Positions 1 through 8,527 of a stretch of 42,366 nucleotides of DNA are shown here, in pieces. Source of the stretch: a virus. The stretch spans positions 1 to 42,366 of IMG/VR virus record IMGVR_UViG_3300031227_000119. One strand, given 5' to 3'. Positions within the stretch are counted from its first letter, which is position 1. Each line of letters starts with the position of its first letter. A program made the position numbers and the translations under genes. Below the pieces are notes generated by a model. It searched no databases. It had not been told where the DNA came from and saw only the letters and a list, made by a program, of their open reading frames with translations.

Positions 1-206
1 AGTCCTGAATCGCCGTCTATTCCCATGAATATATAAGTCGATAATTTAATTGCTGCTTCTGCTGACATTGCCCGGTCGGCAAACATTAGCAATGCTGCGC
101 TAAACACTATATCAGCCTGTGCCGTCATATTACGGTCTGCAAATAACAGCGAACTTGCGCTCACCGCTATATCCGCTTGCCCAGTCATGTTTCGCTCTGC
201 GTCCAT
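1..206 (-). CDS. Tail fibre, N-terminal part (continues at 42366)
   Basis: Partial CDS starting at the ATG at 206 and running off the left edge; a GAGG ribosome site lies about 8 bases upstream. The 68 visible residues contain three imperfect repeats of about 20 residues built on (D/E)R-x-M-(T/S)-(G/A)-(Q/E)-A, rich in Ala and Ser. The codon cut at position 1 is completed by base 42366, and the frame then matches the ORF ending at 40032, giving a predicted 846-residue protein. It follows the distal tail genes in transcription order, as expected for a fibre. The fibre role is inferred from position and from the repeats in the other part. Confidence 0.75.
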   Translation of the reverse strand, partial: MDAERNMTGQADIAVSASSLLFADRNMTAQADIVFSAALLMFADRAMSAEAAIKLSTYIFMGIDGDSG

Positions 207-262
207 CAATATTCCTCAACTCAAATAAACTTCTACTATATTTTTAGAACCGCAATCTGCTA

Positions 263-1081
263 TCAGTCAAGAGTTATCTGGCTAACGCCATCTGCCCACT
301 GAGCAATATCACCTATCTCTATGGGTTGTGATGTGTTGAGTGCTGCATGAATAAGCAGGTTTCCGGTAGTCAGTGAATCGCAAAGCCCGAAGTGGGATAT
401 CGTTCCCCATGTTCCTCCGGTAGCTTTCGCAAATACGATTGTATCGCTGTTTGAAGATGCACCCGCCGCCGCTATTTTCCAGTCGTCATGTCCGATACGT
501 GCATAATTCTCTCCTGGTTCTGAGATGGTTGTACCCGTATCGTTGTCTGCGATTGTTGCGGTGCATAAAGCGACAAAGATCGCAGCCGGTTGTGTATATG
601 CATCATCTTTTAACAGATGGTCAAGAATCTTGTTTGCCAAATAGTCACTTGCGCCTGCCGCATCGACCGACACATCGAGATCACCTATCGCAACTCCCGG
701 AGTATTGCCTGTCAGGAAGGTTTTGTTCGGTGTGACTGCGCCGTAGGCAATGACATTACCAGTTAATAGGGTAACGGTATCGAGAATAGCGAAATGAGTG
801 ATAGCGTCCCAATCGGTTATTGCATCCTCGAATGTTATTAATGCCCCGTTTGATGTTGCCCTTGAAGCTGCTGCAGCCCAATTATCACAAGATTTTCTCA
901 CGTATGAAGCATCTACATCAGTTCCGGTATCAGGCTCTGTTATCGAACCACCTGTGCCAGCATCGAGCGGATCCCCTGTGCAAAGTCCAAGAAAAAGCGC
1001 TGCCGGTCGTGTAAACGAAGCGACCTTTAGGATATGGTCAAGCATTTTGTTTTCTGCATAATTACTTAATTTTCCAGCCAT
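263..1081 (-). CDS. Tail protein with tandemly duplicated domain
   Basis: 272 residues. Two homologous halves follow each other: each begins with a segment like NYAENKMLDHILK or DYLANKILDHLLK, continues with a T-x-PAA-(L/I)-F-(L/V)-(G/A)-LCT strand, a Trp-containing middle, then (W)-(D/G)-(A/T)-I-(T/S)-HF and an Ile/Gly-rich end. This domain is common in phage virion proteins of about 130 residues near tail fibres, so the gene looks like an internal duplication. The start has a GGAG site 8 bases upstream. It lies just before the tail-fibre gene. The exact role (fibre base, adhesin or decoration) is not shown by the sequence. Confidence 0.6.
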   Translation of the reverse strand: MAGKLSNYAENKMLDHILKVASFTRPAALFLGLCTGDPLDAGTGGSITEPDTGTDVDASYVRKSCDNWAAAASRATSNGALITFEDAITDWDAITHFAILDTVTLLTGNVIAYGAVTPNKTFLTGNTPGVAIGDLDVSVDAAGASDYLANKILDHLLKDDAYTQPAAIFVALCTATIADNDTGTTISEPGENYARIGHDDWKIAAAGASSNSDTIVFAKATGGTWGTISHFGLCDSLTTGNLLIHAALNTSQPIEIGDIAQWADGVSQITLD

Positions 1082-1085
1082 GACA

Positions 1086-1526
1086 TTAACTCCTTACTGG
1101 TGTCGTTTCTCTGAATTGTACCCAGAATTTAGCCATATACAAATTCGTTTTGGTTTTCGGTGTGAGCATATCCAAATCACTTCCCCTGACATACATCAGC
1201 GAGAAAGTCGTGCCATGGTACGGAACCACTAAAGTGCGGTTCCCGGCAAGCTGAAGCCTGTGTTCAAACAATGTTAATTGCCCCCGCATTACAGCAAACG
1301 ATGTCGAGCGCACATTACAAAACATGACAATATCACGCCCCTCAAAATAAATATCATTCGCTGCATTGAAAGGGTCCTCGCCGTCTGAATCAAGCCACGA
1401 TTGCGACAAGTCTCCCTTGCGATTCAGGAAGGAATAAAGCCCCGTTATCCGCTCAACCTTTATCCGCCAGGTTCCAAATATATCATAGCCGTCAATCGTA
1501 TAACCGCTCAAAGGGTAATAAGGCAT
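1086..1526 (-). CDS. Distal tail-type protein
   Basis: 146 residues, directly after the tape-measure gene with AGGAG before the ATG. The protein is beta-rich and has no signal peptide or membrane segment. Residues 1-35 (MPYYPLSGYTIDGYDIFG start, then WRIKVER) resemble the compact N-terminal ring domain of siphoviral distal tail proteins, and at 146 residues it would be a minimal version. The call rests mainly on position between the tape measure and the fibre-region genes. It could be another baseplate component. Confidence 0.45.
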   Translation of the reverse strand: MPYYPLSGYTIDGYDIFGTWRIKVERITGLYSFLNRKGDLSQSWLDSDGEDPFNAANDIYFEGRDIVMFCNVRSTSFAVMRGQLTLFEHRLQLAGNRTLVVPYHGTTFSLMYVRGSDLDMLTPKTKTNLYMAKFWVQFRETTPVRS

Positions 1527-1527
1527 T

Positions 1528-4500
1528 CTATGCTCCTATGGCTCGCGTTAGCGGCCCCGGTGTATTGAGTATCGAAGGTAGATTCGTTGATGGTGTCCCG
1601 CCGAGTTTTGCATCAATGCTCTTTAGGTGTCTTGTGTTGACTGCCGTCTCTTGATTTGCCTTCATATTTTCGTTCGCCACTGACATGAGGTATGAAATAT
1701 TGCTATTTGTCATTGAGGTTGAGTCTCTAATTTCTTTTGTTACATCCAGCAACGGCCATGCCTTTGCATAAATATCCCATACGCCATTTCGTATTCCCTG
1801 TAATTTCCCGTTACTTACACCCACAAGCCCTTTTATTTCAACCGTATTCATAAGCAGAGCATTGAACTGTCCTGCGAGTAGTCCGGCTGTCTCTTCGGTG
1901 ATACCCGCTATAGCCCCCGCAAGCCCCGTCTTTGACGTTCCGGTTGTTCCCGTAATACCAACCCCCGATGTTCCCGCTATTTCATTCCAAGCGTCCCAAG
2001 CATCCTGCATCTGGTTAACAAGCCCGCCCGTCAACCATGTTCCACCCAATTTCCCGGTATGCTGTACTCCGAACCATAATGTTTTAAGGTCTTTTATTTC
2101 ATCAGCGGTTAATCCGCCTTTTGATAGTTCTGCAAATTGGGTATAAAATGGTTCCAGTATTTTGCTAATCATTTGAGATTTAAAAGCGCTTAATAATGCA
2201 TCGCTCATTAGTTTTTCAAATGTATCTGCAAAGTTCTTCGCAGAATCAAGACCCTGTACAAAACCTTCGGTTATTGAATCTGCTATACTCTCTGTCGTTG
2301 TCCCGGTAACCTCTTCGCTAATTGAATCTGTCAGCTCTTTTATTTGTTGTTTTATAGCCAATACTTCTGTGCTATCTAAATACCCACCCCTCGGTCTGGT
2401 TCCCATTGCTCCTGTGCGACCACGAAGCGAAGCATCTATACTTTTCTGTAATTCAAGCGCCTTATTGAGTAGTATGAGTTCATTTTCTTGCGCTGTAAGT
2501 TTCTTGGCTCCCACCGACAAGCGAATTAATTGTTCTTGCCTATCAATAAGTTTTCCATACTGTTCTGCTATTATTTCCGATGAATCTCGCTCACCAGCAA
2601 ATACAGTCTGTAGACCTTTATTGATTGTGGAAAGCAAAGAATATCCACTTGAAACGGCGCCAATCCCACCCGATATTCCTCCAAATATATTTCCTGTATC
2701 CATCGCCTGTTTTAAGTCATCTACACTTGAGATCATGGCGCCAAGCGAATCTAATGCGCTCCCAAGATTATAGTCAAACTGCCCGACAAACTGCCCTAAA
2801 TCCTGAAATGCTGCACCCATTTCCTTTATCTGGTTAATCTTGCGATCCATAACAACACCGGTCGCATCTTTTACAAGTCCGAGAATAGATTCAGATAGTG
2901 CTTGGTTCCCTTCCATCTTTGCAGCAGAAGCATACGCATTCAGGGTTTTGATATATTCCTGAATCTGTACGTTGTTCATTTTTCTGGTGTCTTTAATTAT
3001 TTCATCGAGCATCAGCTTATTTGAGTCTACACGTTTATCATCAAGCAGCCCCTGTAATTGCTGAGTGCGTGCGCTTATGGCGTAGATTTCATCAGCATTT
3101 CCCTTGTGCATTTCCCGTATCTGACTAAGGCGCTGAATCTCCACCTGCAGGCGTTTCTCGCTCCACTGCTCAACATTCTGCATATCGTACATATTCAGGT
3201 CTTTGTCGAAATTCATCTGCTTTATTTCAGCATCCCGAAGCTTTTCAAGTCTATCTTCCTGCTGTTTGTCGCTGGCTTCAAGTATCAGTAGCCCGTATTT
3301 CTTCCGGATATCGAGTATTTTCTGCTGATATGTTTTGGTTGTCTCATAGGCTTCCTTTTCAAGTTTCTTCTGGGAGTCGAGATATTCTTGTGCCAACTGC
3401 TCTCTTTTTTCCCTTTGTTTTTTATCTGCTTCAATCTGTTTCGCATAAAAAGATTCATAAAGCTTTTTTATTTCTTCCGATTCTAAATATTTCAGTCTTT
3501 TTTTCTGTGATTCACCATCCGCAACCGTTGCTAGATCGGCATAATGTTTATGTATTTCTGCTGCTTTATCCTCATAAGATTTTGTAATCTCAATCATCTC
3601 ACGCATTAAAGCCGCACGTCTCGTTACTTCAGCAGCAAAAGATTCTGGCGTTTCTGGTGTGGGCTTTTTGCCTGTCTTTAAAGTTTCCGGTAAATATATT
3701 TTGCGTACTTCATGCTCAAGTCTCGCTGATTCGGCAGCTATTTCTATCCATGATTTTGGTTCTTTGTCTATTACATTAAAATATTCAAGTGCCTTTTTTG
3801 TTAAATCCTCAAAATAAAAATATGTATCATCATACCAGTCATTGCCAGCATTGCGCATTTTAATTTCCGCATCAGATATTTTTCTGAGCGTAGATAAAAA
3901 ACTGTCGGCTTCATCTGCTGTTTCGCCAGCTATTTTGATTAAAGTATCGCCAAAGGATTTTAAATCTGCCAAAACGTTATTGACCATTATTTTTATTTTA
4001 TTTGTTGAACTCTTCTCCATTTTTGCGAATGCTTCATTTACGGCATCGGCGGAGTCTTCTATTTCTCTTAGTGTCCGCGAAAGTCTATCCCCTGAGTCTG
4101 TAGCAACAGAAAGCAAACCCGTTAAACCTCTAATATTTGGGAATAATTGAGCAAGTAATTCTGTATCTCCTTTTGTCAGTACCATGACTTCTTTTAAAAA
4201 GTTTACAAAGCCCATAGACCGGGCAGCCGCAATATTAAACTCAAATCCTGTTTTTCCTGCTACTAATAACAAATCGGAAATAAGCTGTTGTGCCTCTTCA
4301 GCTGGCTTCATAACAGCAGTAAGTATTCCGCGAATACCTGTCATCGCAATAGGGGTTCTAAGCGTCTTTACCGATTCAGCTACTACAGCAGAAAGCTCAT
4401 TGAATGATAAGCCAGCCTGTGCAGCAAGACCCGTTACGGTGGTTATCTCTGGGCCGAGTTCCCTCATTGTCGTTTTGCCGAGACGCACAATGGTAAACAA

Positions 4501-5016
4501 CTTATCAGAAATAGCCGCAGCATCACCAGCAGCCTCACCATACGCATTCATAACAGAGGTTACGGCATCAGCAGCCGTAAATGTATCTGTAACAGCCGCC
4601 GTTGCGAGTTTCGTGGAATTGGTTAATATATCGAGTGCTATTGCAGAATCATATCCAGCGGATACAATTTGGTATAGGGCTTTCGTGAGTACAACTGCTT
4701 TTTCTGGAAATATTCTCGACATCTCTATAATTCTTAACGACATTCCCTCATAATCATTCGTTACCATTTTTGATATAGTAGAAACCTCAAGCATGGCATC
4801 TTCAAAATCGCTGGAGAATTTATAAACAGTACGGGTCATTTTTTGGAAAACAACAGCAGCACCTATGGCAAGCGCACCAAATACATCCATCTTTGTAATA
4901 GATGATGCCAGCCCGCCAAGAATACCCTTTGCTTTCATCGACCCCTGTTGCAGCCCGGTATTGTCAATCCCTGTTTTCCAAAATAGCGAGTTTGACCCTC
5001 TTACATTTAGAGCCAC
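1528..5016 (-). CDS. Tail tape measure protein
   Basis: 1162 residues, the longest gene in the window. It sets tail length and is packed inside the tail tube. An N-terminal hydrophobic segment (about residues 30-60) is followed by a TP901-type tape-measure core (about 70-340) rich in Ala and small residues, with SMGFVNFLKEV and FPNIRGLTG motifs. A long charged coiled-coil region (about 470-720) follows, then Gly/Ala-rich segments. The start is GTG at 5016, sharing one base with the stop of the upstream glycosyltransferase, with AAGGAG upstream. At the usual 1.5 angstrom per residue a tail of roughly 170 nm would be expected. Confidence 0.93.
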   Translation of the reverse strand: MALNVRGSNSLFWKTGIDNTGLQQGSMKAKGILGGLASSITKMDVFGALAIGAAVVFQKMTRTVYKFSSDFEDAMLEVSTISKMVTNDYEGMSLRIIEMSRIFPEKAVVLTKALYQIVSAGYDSAIALDILTNSTKLATAAVTDTFTAADAVTSVMNAYGEAAGDAAAISDKLFTIVRLGKTTMRELGPEITTVTGLAAQAGLSFNELSAVVAESVKTLRTPIAMTGIRGILTAVMKPAEEAQQLISDLLLVAGKTGFEFNIAAARSMGFVNFLKEVMVLTKGDTELLAQLFPNIRGLTGLLSVATDSGDRLSRTLREIEDSADAVNEAFAKMEKSSTNKIKIMVNNVLADLKSFGDTLIKIAGETADEADSFLSTLRKISDAEIKMRNAGNDWYDDTYFYFEDLTKKALEYFNVIDKEPKSWIEIAAESARLEHEVRKIYLPETLKTGKKPTPETPESFAAEVTRRAALMREMIEITKSYEDKAAEIHKHYADLATVADGESQKKRLKYLESEEIKKLYESFYAKQIEADKKQREKREQLAQEYLDSQKKLEKEAYETTKTYQQKILDIRKKYGLLILEASDKQQEDRLEKLRDAEIKQMNFDKDLNMYDMQNVEQWSEKRLQVEIQRLSQIREMHKGNADEIYAISARTQQLQGLLDDKRVDSNKLMLDEIIKDTRKMNNVQIQEYIKTLNAYASAAKMEGNQALSESILGLVKDATGVVMDRKINQIKEMGAAFQDLGQFVGQFDYNLGSALDSLGAMISSVDDLKQAMDTGNIFGGISGGIGAVSSGYSLLSTINKGLQTVFAGERDSSEIIAEQYGKLIDRQEQLIRLSVGAKKLTAQENELILLNKALELQKSIDASLRGRTGAMGTRPRGGYLDSTEVLAIKQQIKELTDSISEEVTGTTTESIADSITEGFVQGLDSAKNFADTFEKLMSDALLSAFKSQMISKILEPFYTQFAELSKGGLTADEIKDLKTLWFGVQHTGKLGGTWLTGGLVNQMQDAWDAWNEIAGTSGVGITGTTGTSKTGLAGAIAGITEETAGLLAGQFNALLMNTVEIKGLVGVSNGKLQGIRNGVWDIYAKAWPLLDVTKEIRDSTSMTNSNISYLMSVANENMKANQETAVNTRHLKSIDAKLGGTPSTNLPSILNTPGPLTRAIGA

Positions 5017-6206
5017 TATGCGCTCCTTTTCCTTTTGATACCGTTACCCTTTAGTTGGTTGGTGCAAGCACCCTCGTTGAATATATCCCACCGGAGAGGA
5101 AGGCGATTCTCGTTCATACGAATGCCCTCGTTTACCAACTTCCCGGCTCTGTCATAATTGCCATCGGCAAACTCAATTATTGAAAGCAGGTTGAGTATCT
5201 CAGGCATTATGACCGCTGTATTCGTTGAGCATAACATCTCATACGGATTGCCCTCTTGCTTGAAGAGCAGATACGCTTCCTCGAATAGCTCTCTTGCCCG
5301 TTCAGTCCGGTTCAATTCGAGATAGAACTGTCCCAAAATGAGATATTGGGATATGAGCTTATTTGAGTATTTGAGCGATTCTTTCATTGTCCGTTCTGCT
5401 CCATTAACGTCTTTCAGGAGGCAGTACGAGCTTAAGACATTAGTAAACACCTCCAAATAAGCGAACCAACCTTCATGATATTCAACCTTTCGCATTAATT
5501 CAATCCAGTGCTCGCCCTTTTCGACAACACTCTTGTGATCCCCACAGGCATAAAACGTCTTTATGATGTGCGTGAGAATGTGTAGATCATCTGGATTCTT
5601 GTCATATTCAGCCTGCAGCATCGGCAAAGAGCGTTCTTTCTTTTGCAGAAACAGGTCGGCTTTCTCAAATTGGTATCCATAGTGATTGAATATCACCTTG
5701 TCAAGAAACAGGTACGGCGCATCCACTCTTGGCTTGTTGTGAATAGCGAACTGATATACCGGCTCGCCTGTGTTCAAAAATATCCGTGCCTGAATGACCT
5801 CTGCAAACTGGTTCGCCTGCATTGTGTAAAAGTTGTGTAGCTTTATAAACAGCGTCTTATTCACATCATATTTCGGATTGAGTATCGCATCCTCAAGAAT
5901 GTATAGGCTCTTTTGAGTCAGTTCTTCATCAGCATCGACTATCATTATTCGTTTACCGACCGCCTTTGCTATTCCGTAGTTTCGTGCATCCGAGAAGTTC
6001 CACGGCGTGAATTTCCTCCGATAGACTTTATCGGTATACTCATGGGCAACCTCTACCGTCCTGTCGGTGCTTCCGGTGTCTACTATGATAAGTTCAGCCC
6101 AAGCCTGGTGGAAAATAGGCAGGAATGAATCAAGACAGCGTTTTAGATTGGCTTCTTCATCTTTGACAATCATGCAGACGCTTATTTTAATCTTTTCATC
6201 TATCAT
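5016..6206 (-). CDS. GT2 glycosyltransferase with TPR-like tail
   Basis: 396 residues. The N-terminal GT-A domain (about 1-200) has SVCMIVKDEEANLKRCLDS, the IIVDTGSTDRT nucleotide-binding stretch and VDADEE as the DXD metal site. The remainder is helical with TPR-like helix pairs (for example SQYLILGQFYLELNRTERA). This is the architecture of SPBc2/SunS-like glycosyltransferases that modify proteins or surface glycans. It lies between the tail-assembly chaperones and the tape measure, where siphoviruses usually have no gene, overlapping the upstream frameshift ORF by 3 bases and the tape measure by 1. A role in glycosylating a tail protein is inference; host-surface modification is the alternative. 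Confidence 0.85.
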   Translation of the reverse strand: MIDEKIKISVCMIVKDEEANLKRCLDSFLPIFHQAWAELIIVDTGSTDRTVEVAHEYTDKVYRRKFTPWNFSDARNYGIAKAVGKRIMIVDADEELTQKSLYILEDAILNPKYDVNKTLFIKLHNFYTMQANQFAEVIQARIFLNTGEPVYQFAIHNKPRVDAPYLFLDKVIFNHYGYQFEKADLFLQKKERSLPMLQAEYDKNPDDLHILTHIIKTFYACGDHKSVVEKGEHWIELMRKVEYHEGWFAYLEVFTNVLSSYCLLKDVNGAERTMKESLKYSNKLISQYLILGQFYLELNRTERARELFEEAYLLFKQEGNPYEMLCSTNTAVIMPEILNLLSIIEFADGNYDRAGKLVNEGIRMNENRLPLRWDIFNEGACTNQLKGNGIKRKRSA

Positions 6207-6412
6207 CCGAGCAATCCCCCAAGTTCTGATATGTCGTTAATTTCTTCCCCATCATGTTCCGGTTCGCTTTCATGTTGTGGTATTGACATCATTAACATTG
6301 TTAAGTTCTTCCATGAGTATTTCCAGAGAATATCATCCATCGGGAACCGAAAATATTTGATTATCCCGCCTATGATTTCCCAATAGTTTATTAAGCCACT
6401 TTCGTTTCTTTT
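6203..6412 (-). CDS. Tail assembly chaperone, -1 frameshift extension
   Basis: An ORF without a good start of its own, open in the -1 frame from within the 3' end of the preceding gene to a TGA at 6203-6205. It encodes about 69 residues, including YWEIIGG, a Tyr-Phe-Arg-Phe stretch, DDILWKYSWKNLTMLMMSIP and an acidic tail. The W...L-W-x-x-S-x-x-N-L-x-M-L...IP pattern is typical of the T part of G/GT tail chaperones. A run A-AAA-G at 6408-6412 in the upstream gene is a plausible slip site for a Lys codon. An independent start at the ATG at 6340 is possible but would lose the first part. It precedes the tape measure, as expected, apart from the inserted GT2 gene. Confidence 0.68.
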   Translation of the reverse strand, partial: KRNESGLINYWEIIGGIIKYFRFPMDDILWKYSWKNLTMLMMSIPQHESEPEHDGEEINDISELGGLLG

Positions 6413-6900
6413 GCCACCTCGACGAGATTCAGTCTTTTCACCGAGGCGGAAGATGCCAAAAAATCGGTAACATCCATCTGGACTATAACAAGCTGAAGGA
6501 TTTTCAGCAGTTCATTAGATGTTAAGTTGTTGTCAAGAAAGCGGCACAACAGCCACTTCTTTAATCTGCTCCAGGGCGTTACTATTTTACGATTCAGGAT
6601 ACCAAGAGCAACCACTTCTATCATTTTATCTTTGTTTTCGATTATATTTTGCACTCCCACAGCGAAAAGGTCTTGATTGTCAAGCGCCTCTATATTCTTC
6701 ATTGTGAGTATTATTTTCGAGATATTATAGAGCGTTCCGAGGTTGACCGGATATATCATAAACTTTCGGGGTTTATTCCATAATGTCTTGCGGTTTGGTG
6801 TAACCTCGAAATCAACTCCATCCTGAAGTATTGTTCTGATAACTTCAGGTGCAAGTTTTTCTGGTGTTTTCTCTTTTACGTCGTCTTTTACTTTTTTCAT
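6391..6900 (-). CDS. Tail assembly chaperone (G-type)
   Basis: 169 residues, mostly helical, with a charged start (MKKVKDDVKEKTPEK) and a segment VDFEVTPNRKTLWNKPRKFM that is typical of tail chaperones following the tube gene. It is expected to coat the tape measure before the tube polymerises. The position between the tail tube (6992..8100) and the tape measure, and the -1 frame ORF overlapping its end, support the call. Start ATG at 6900. The last codons contain the A-rich slip candidate. Confidence 0.7.
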   Translation of the reverse strand: MKKVKDDVKEKTPEKLAPEVIRTILQDGVDFEVTPNRKTLWNKPRKFMIYPVNLGTLYNISKIILTMKNIEALDNQDLFAVGVQNIIENKDKMIEVVALGILNRKIVTPWSRLKKWLLCRFLDNNLTSNELLKILQLVIVQMDVTDFLASSASVKRLNLVEVAKETKVA

Positions 6901-6923
6901 TGTATTCCCGTTTCATTTTTTGT

Positions 6924-6986
6924 GGGGGTTCCTGCTCAAGCGAATGATGAAAGGGGGGAAGAACACCCGCCTAAGTCAGAAACCCC
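6924..6986 (-). other. Inverted repeat between tail tube and chaperone
   Basis: On the minus strand GGGGTTTC (about 6979-6986) can pair with GGAACCCC (6924-6931), an 8-bp stem with one G-T pair enclosing about 47 bases, including a C-run. There is no U-tract after it, so it is not a standard terminator. It could damp read-through or translation after the highly expressed tube genes. This is inference only. Confidence 0.3.
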
Positions 6987-6991
6987 GGGAA

Positions 6992-7537
6992 TTAAACCTG
7001 CGTTATTTTGCAAGGTGTGATTTGTACGCCTGAATTTGGCTGCATTACTGCCAGCGCAAACGTAAGCGATCCTGTATCCGTTCTTGCGAATTTAAGATCT
7101 CCACCGACAGCCATTGCCGCCCGTGGTATCTCAAACTTGAGCTTTTTGCCGTTAATGGTTTTTGAAGTAACTTCAATAGCCCGCTCACGGATTGGATAGG
7201 CGGTCGTAGGGGCGTTCCAAATGGTTGTAGTGCCACTTGTGCCTCCCAGACCAAATGCAAGCGTTGTACGCCCCATATCCCGTAATGCGAACTCTACCGA
7301 TAATTTCATACCTGTATTGTTCAGGATAACATCGGGCGTGTCTTCTTCTTCGATCATAATGTCGCTCTGAGTAGGCGCTGTTATGACAAGATGTGCGCTA
7401 TCGGGTACAACATTACCGATGGTAACGAGGGAAGCAGTCCCAGGCATCCAGCCGGTTGCACCGACAACATCGCTAACACGTATCAACTCAAGCCCCACCA
7501 GGCGGACATTAGTTTTTTTACCTAAAGCTGACGCCAT
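6992..7537 (-). CDS. Major tail tube protein, paralogue 2
   Basis: 181 residues. A homologue of the adjacent upstream gene along its whole length: both start MASALGKK(T/S)N(V/I)RLVGL and share VTIGNVVPDSAHL(V/I)ITAPTQ, EEEDTPD, SKTINGKKL and AVGGDLKFARTDTG. The DNA for the last motif is nearly identical over some 40 bases around 7078-7113. Small size, beta-rich composition, and position just before the chaperones fit a tail-tube protein. An 11-base gap separates the two copies. Alternatively one copy forms the tube and the other a terminator or decoration. Confidence 0.65.
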   Translation of the reverse strand: MASALGKKTNVRLVGLELIRVSDVVGATGWMPGTASLVTIGNVVPDSAHLVITAPTQSDIMIEEEDTPDVILNNTGMKLSVEFALRDMGRTTLAFGLGGTSGTTTIWNAPTTAYPIRERAIEVTSKTINGKKLKFEIPRAAMAVGGDLKFARTDTGSLTFALAVMQPNSGVQITPCKITQV

Positions 7538-7548
7538 ATTCCCACCTC

Positions 7549-8100
7549 CTATTCCTGTAAGATTTTCAACGGCGTTATTGCGGTTGAAGAATTAGGTTGC
7601 ATTATGTTGAATGTAAAGTTCAATGCACCCGTATCCGTTCTTGCGAATTTAAGATCTCCACCGACAGCCATTGATGCTCTCGGAACCTGGATGTGTAGTT
7701 TTTTGCCATTAATGGTTTTTGAATACATCTCAAGCGCTGTTTCCCTTACAGGATAAGCAGTCACCGGAAGATTAAACACTGCCGCCGTCGCTGCGCTTGT
7801 GCCGCTGAATGCGAAAAACAGCGTCGATTTGCCCATGTCGCGGACAGCAAATTCTACTGAGTATTTCACACCGGCGCTATTAAGCACCAAATCCGGCGTG
7901 TCCTCTTCCTCAATCATTAGTTCTGTCTGTGTTGGGGCGGTTATAATCAAGTGTGCGCTGTCTGGAACCACGTTTCCGATAGTAACTATCGAAGCCGCAG
8001 TTGGCATCCATCCTGTTAATGTTGATATGTGATTACACACTTTTATTAAATCAAGCCCCACAAGCCTTATATTAGATTTCTTTCCCAATGCTGAAGCCAT
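7549..8100 (-). CDS. Major tail tube protein, paralogue 1
   Basis: 183 residues, the first of two adjacent paralogues, with no signal peptide. It differs from the second copy mainly in a loop at residues 22-36 and in the middle (SGTSAATAAVFNLPVTAYPV against LGGTSGTTTIWNAPTTAYPI). Position after the completion proteins and before the chaperones matches the tube gene in lambda-like and SPP1-like tails. Two co-expressed tube subunits, or a tube protein with a terminator, are the possibilities. Confidence 0.65.
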   Translation of the reverse strand: MASALGKKSNIRLVGLDLIKVCNHISTLTGWMPTAASIVTIGNVVPDSAHLIITAPTQTELMIEEEDTPDLVLNSAGVKYSVEFAVRDMGKSTLFFAFSGTSAATAAVFNLPVTAYPVRETALEMYSKTINGKKLHIQVPRASMAVGGDLKFARTDTGALNFTFNIMQPNSSTAITPLKILQE

Positions 8101-8122
8101 ATCGTTTTCACCTCATTTCATG

Positions 8123-8527
8123 TTATAAATACTGTATCGTGCAATTAACTCGTATTGATGCATAGCTCATTCCAGCTTGATCCATGTCCTCCATAACACC
8201 CTGACTATTGATTGTGAGGTCGAGGTATGCTGTTGTGGAGCTATATGCCTCAAGTACAGAAATAACAGCCGATGCCATGGTGTTAAGGTTCGCATCATCG
8301 GGTCTACCGGGTGCGATGTCTGTAGCAAAGCAATTCACAACGACAACACCCTGCTGGAGGTCAATGTCTGCACTGCTCTCAATGGGAAGCGCCCCTACTG
8401 TGATATCTCTCAGTATCGAATTGACCGGCTTGCTATTTCGGTACACTGCGCCTGTAAGGGTAGTTGTAACCGTTGAAACATTTATAACCGGGTATAAGTT
8501 ATCTAAGAGATCGAATGTTGTTTTCAT
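8123..8527 (-). CDS. Tail terminator/completion-type protein
   Basis: 134 residues, starting MKTTFDLLDNLYPVINV. Length, mixed alpha/beta composition and position between the HK97 gp10-like gene and the tube genes match tail terminator (gpU-like) proteins that cap the tail. It overlaps the preceding gene by 4 bases (8524-8527, ATGA). No motif is decisive, so the call is by synteny. Confidence 0.5.
   Translation of the reverse strand: MKTTFDLLDNLYPVINVSTVTTTLTGAVYRNSKPVNSILRDITVGALPIESSADIDLQQGVVVVNCFATDIAPGRPDDANLNTMASAVISVLEAYSSTTAYLDLTINSQGVMEDMDQAGMSYASIRVNCTIQYL

Noticed and set aside
4184-4753. 189-residue plus-strand ORF inside the tape-measure gene
   Set aside because: It lies fully antisense to a certain gene, has no ribosome site or plausible composition, and no plus-strand promoter exists nearby.
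6924-6986. Terminator after the tail-tube genes
   Set aside because: The stem lacks a T-run on the minus strand and encloses a long loop, so it was kept only as an inverted repeat.
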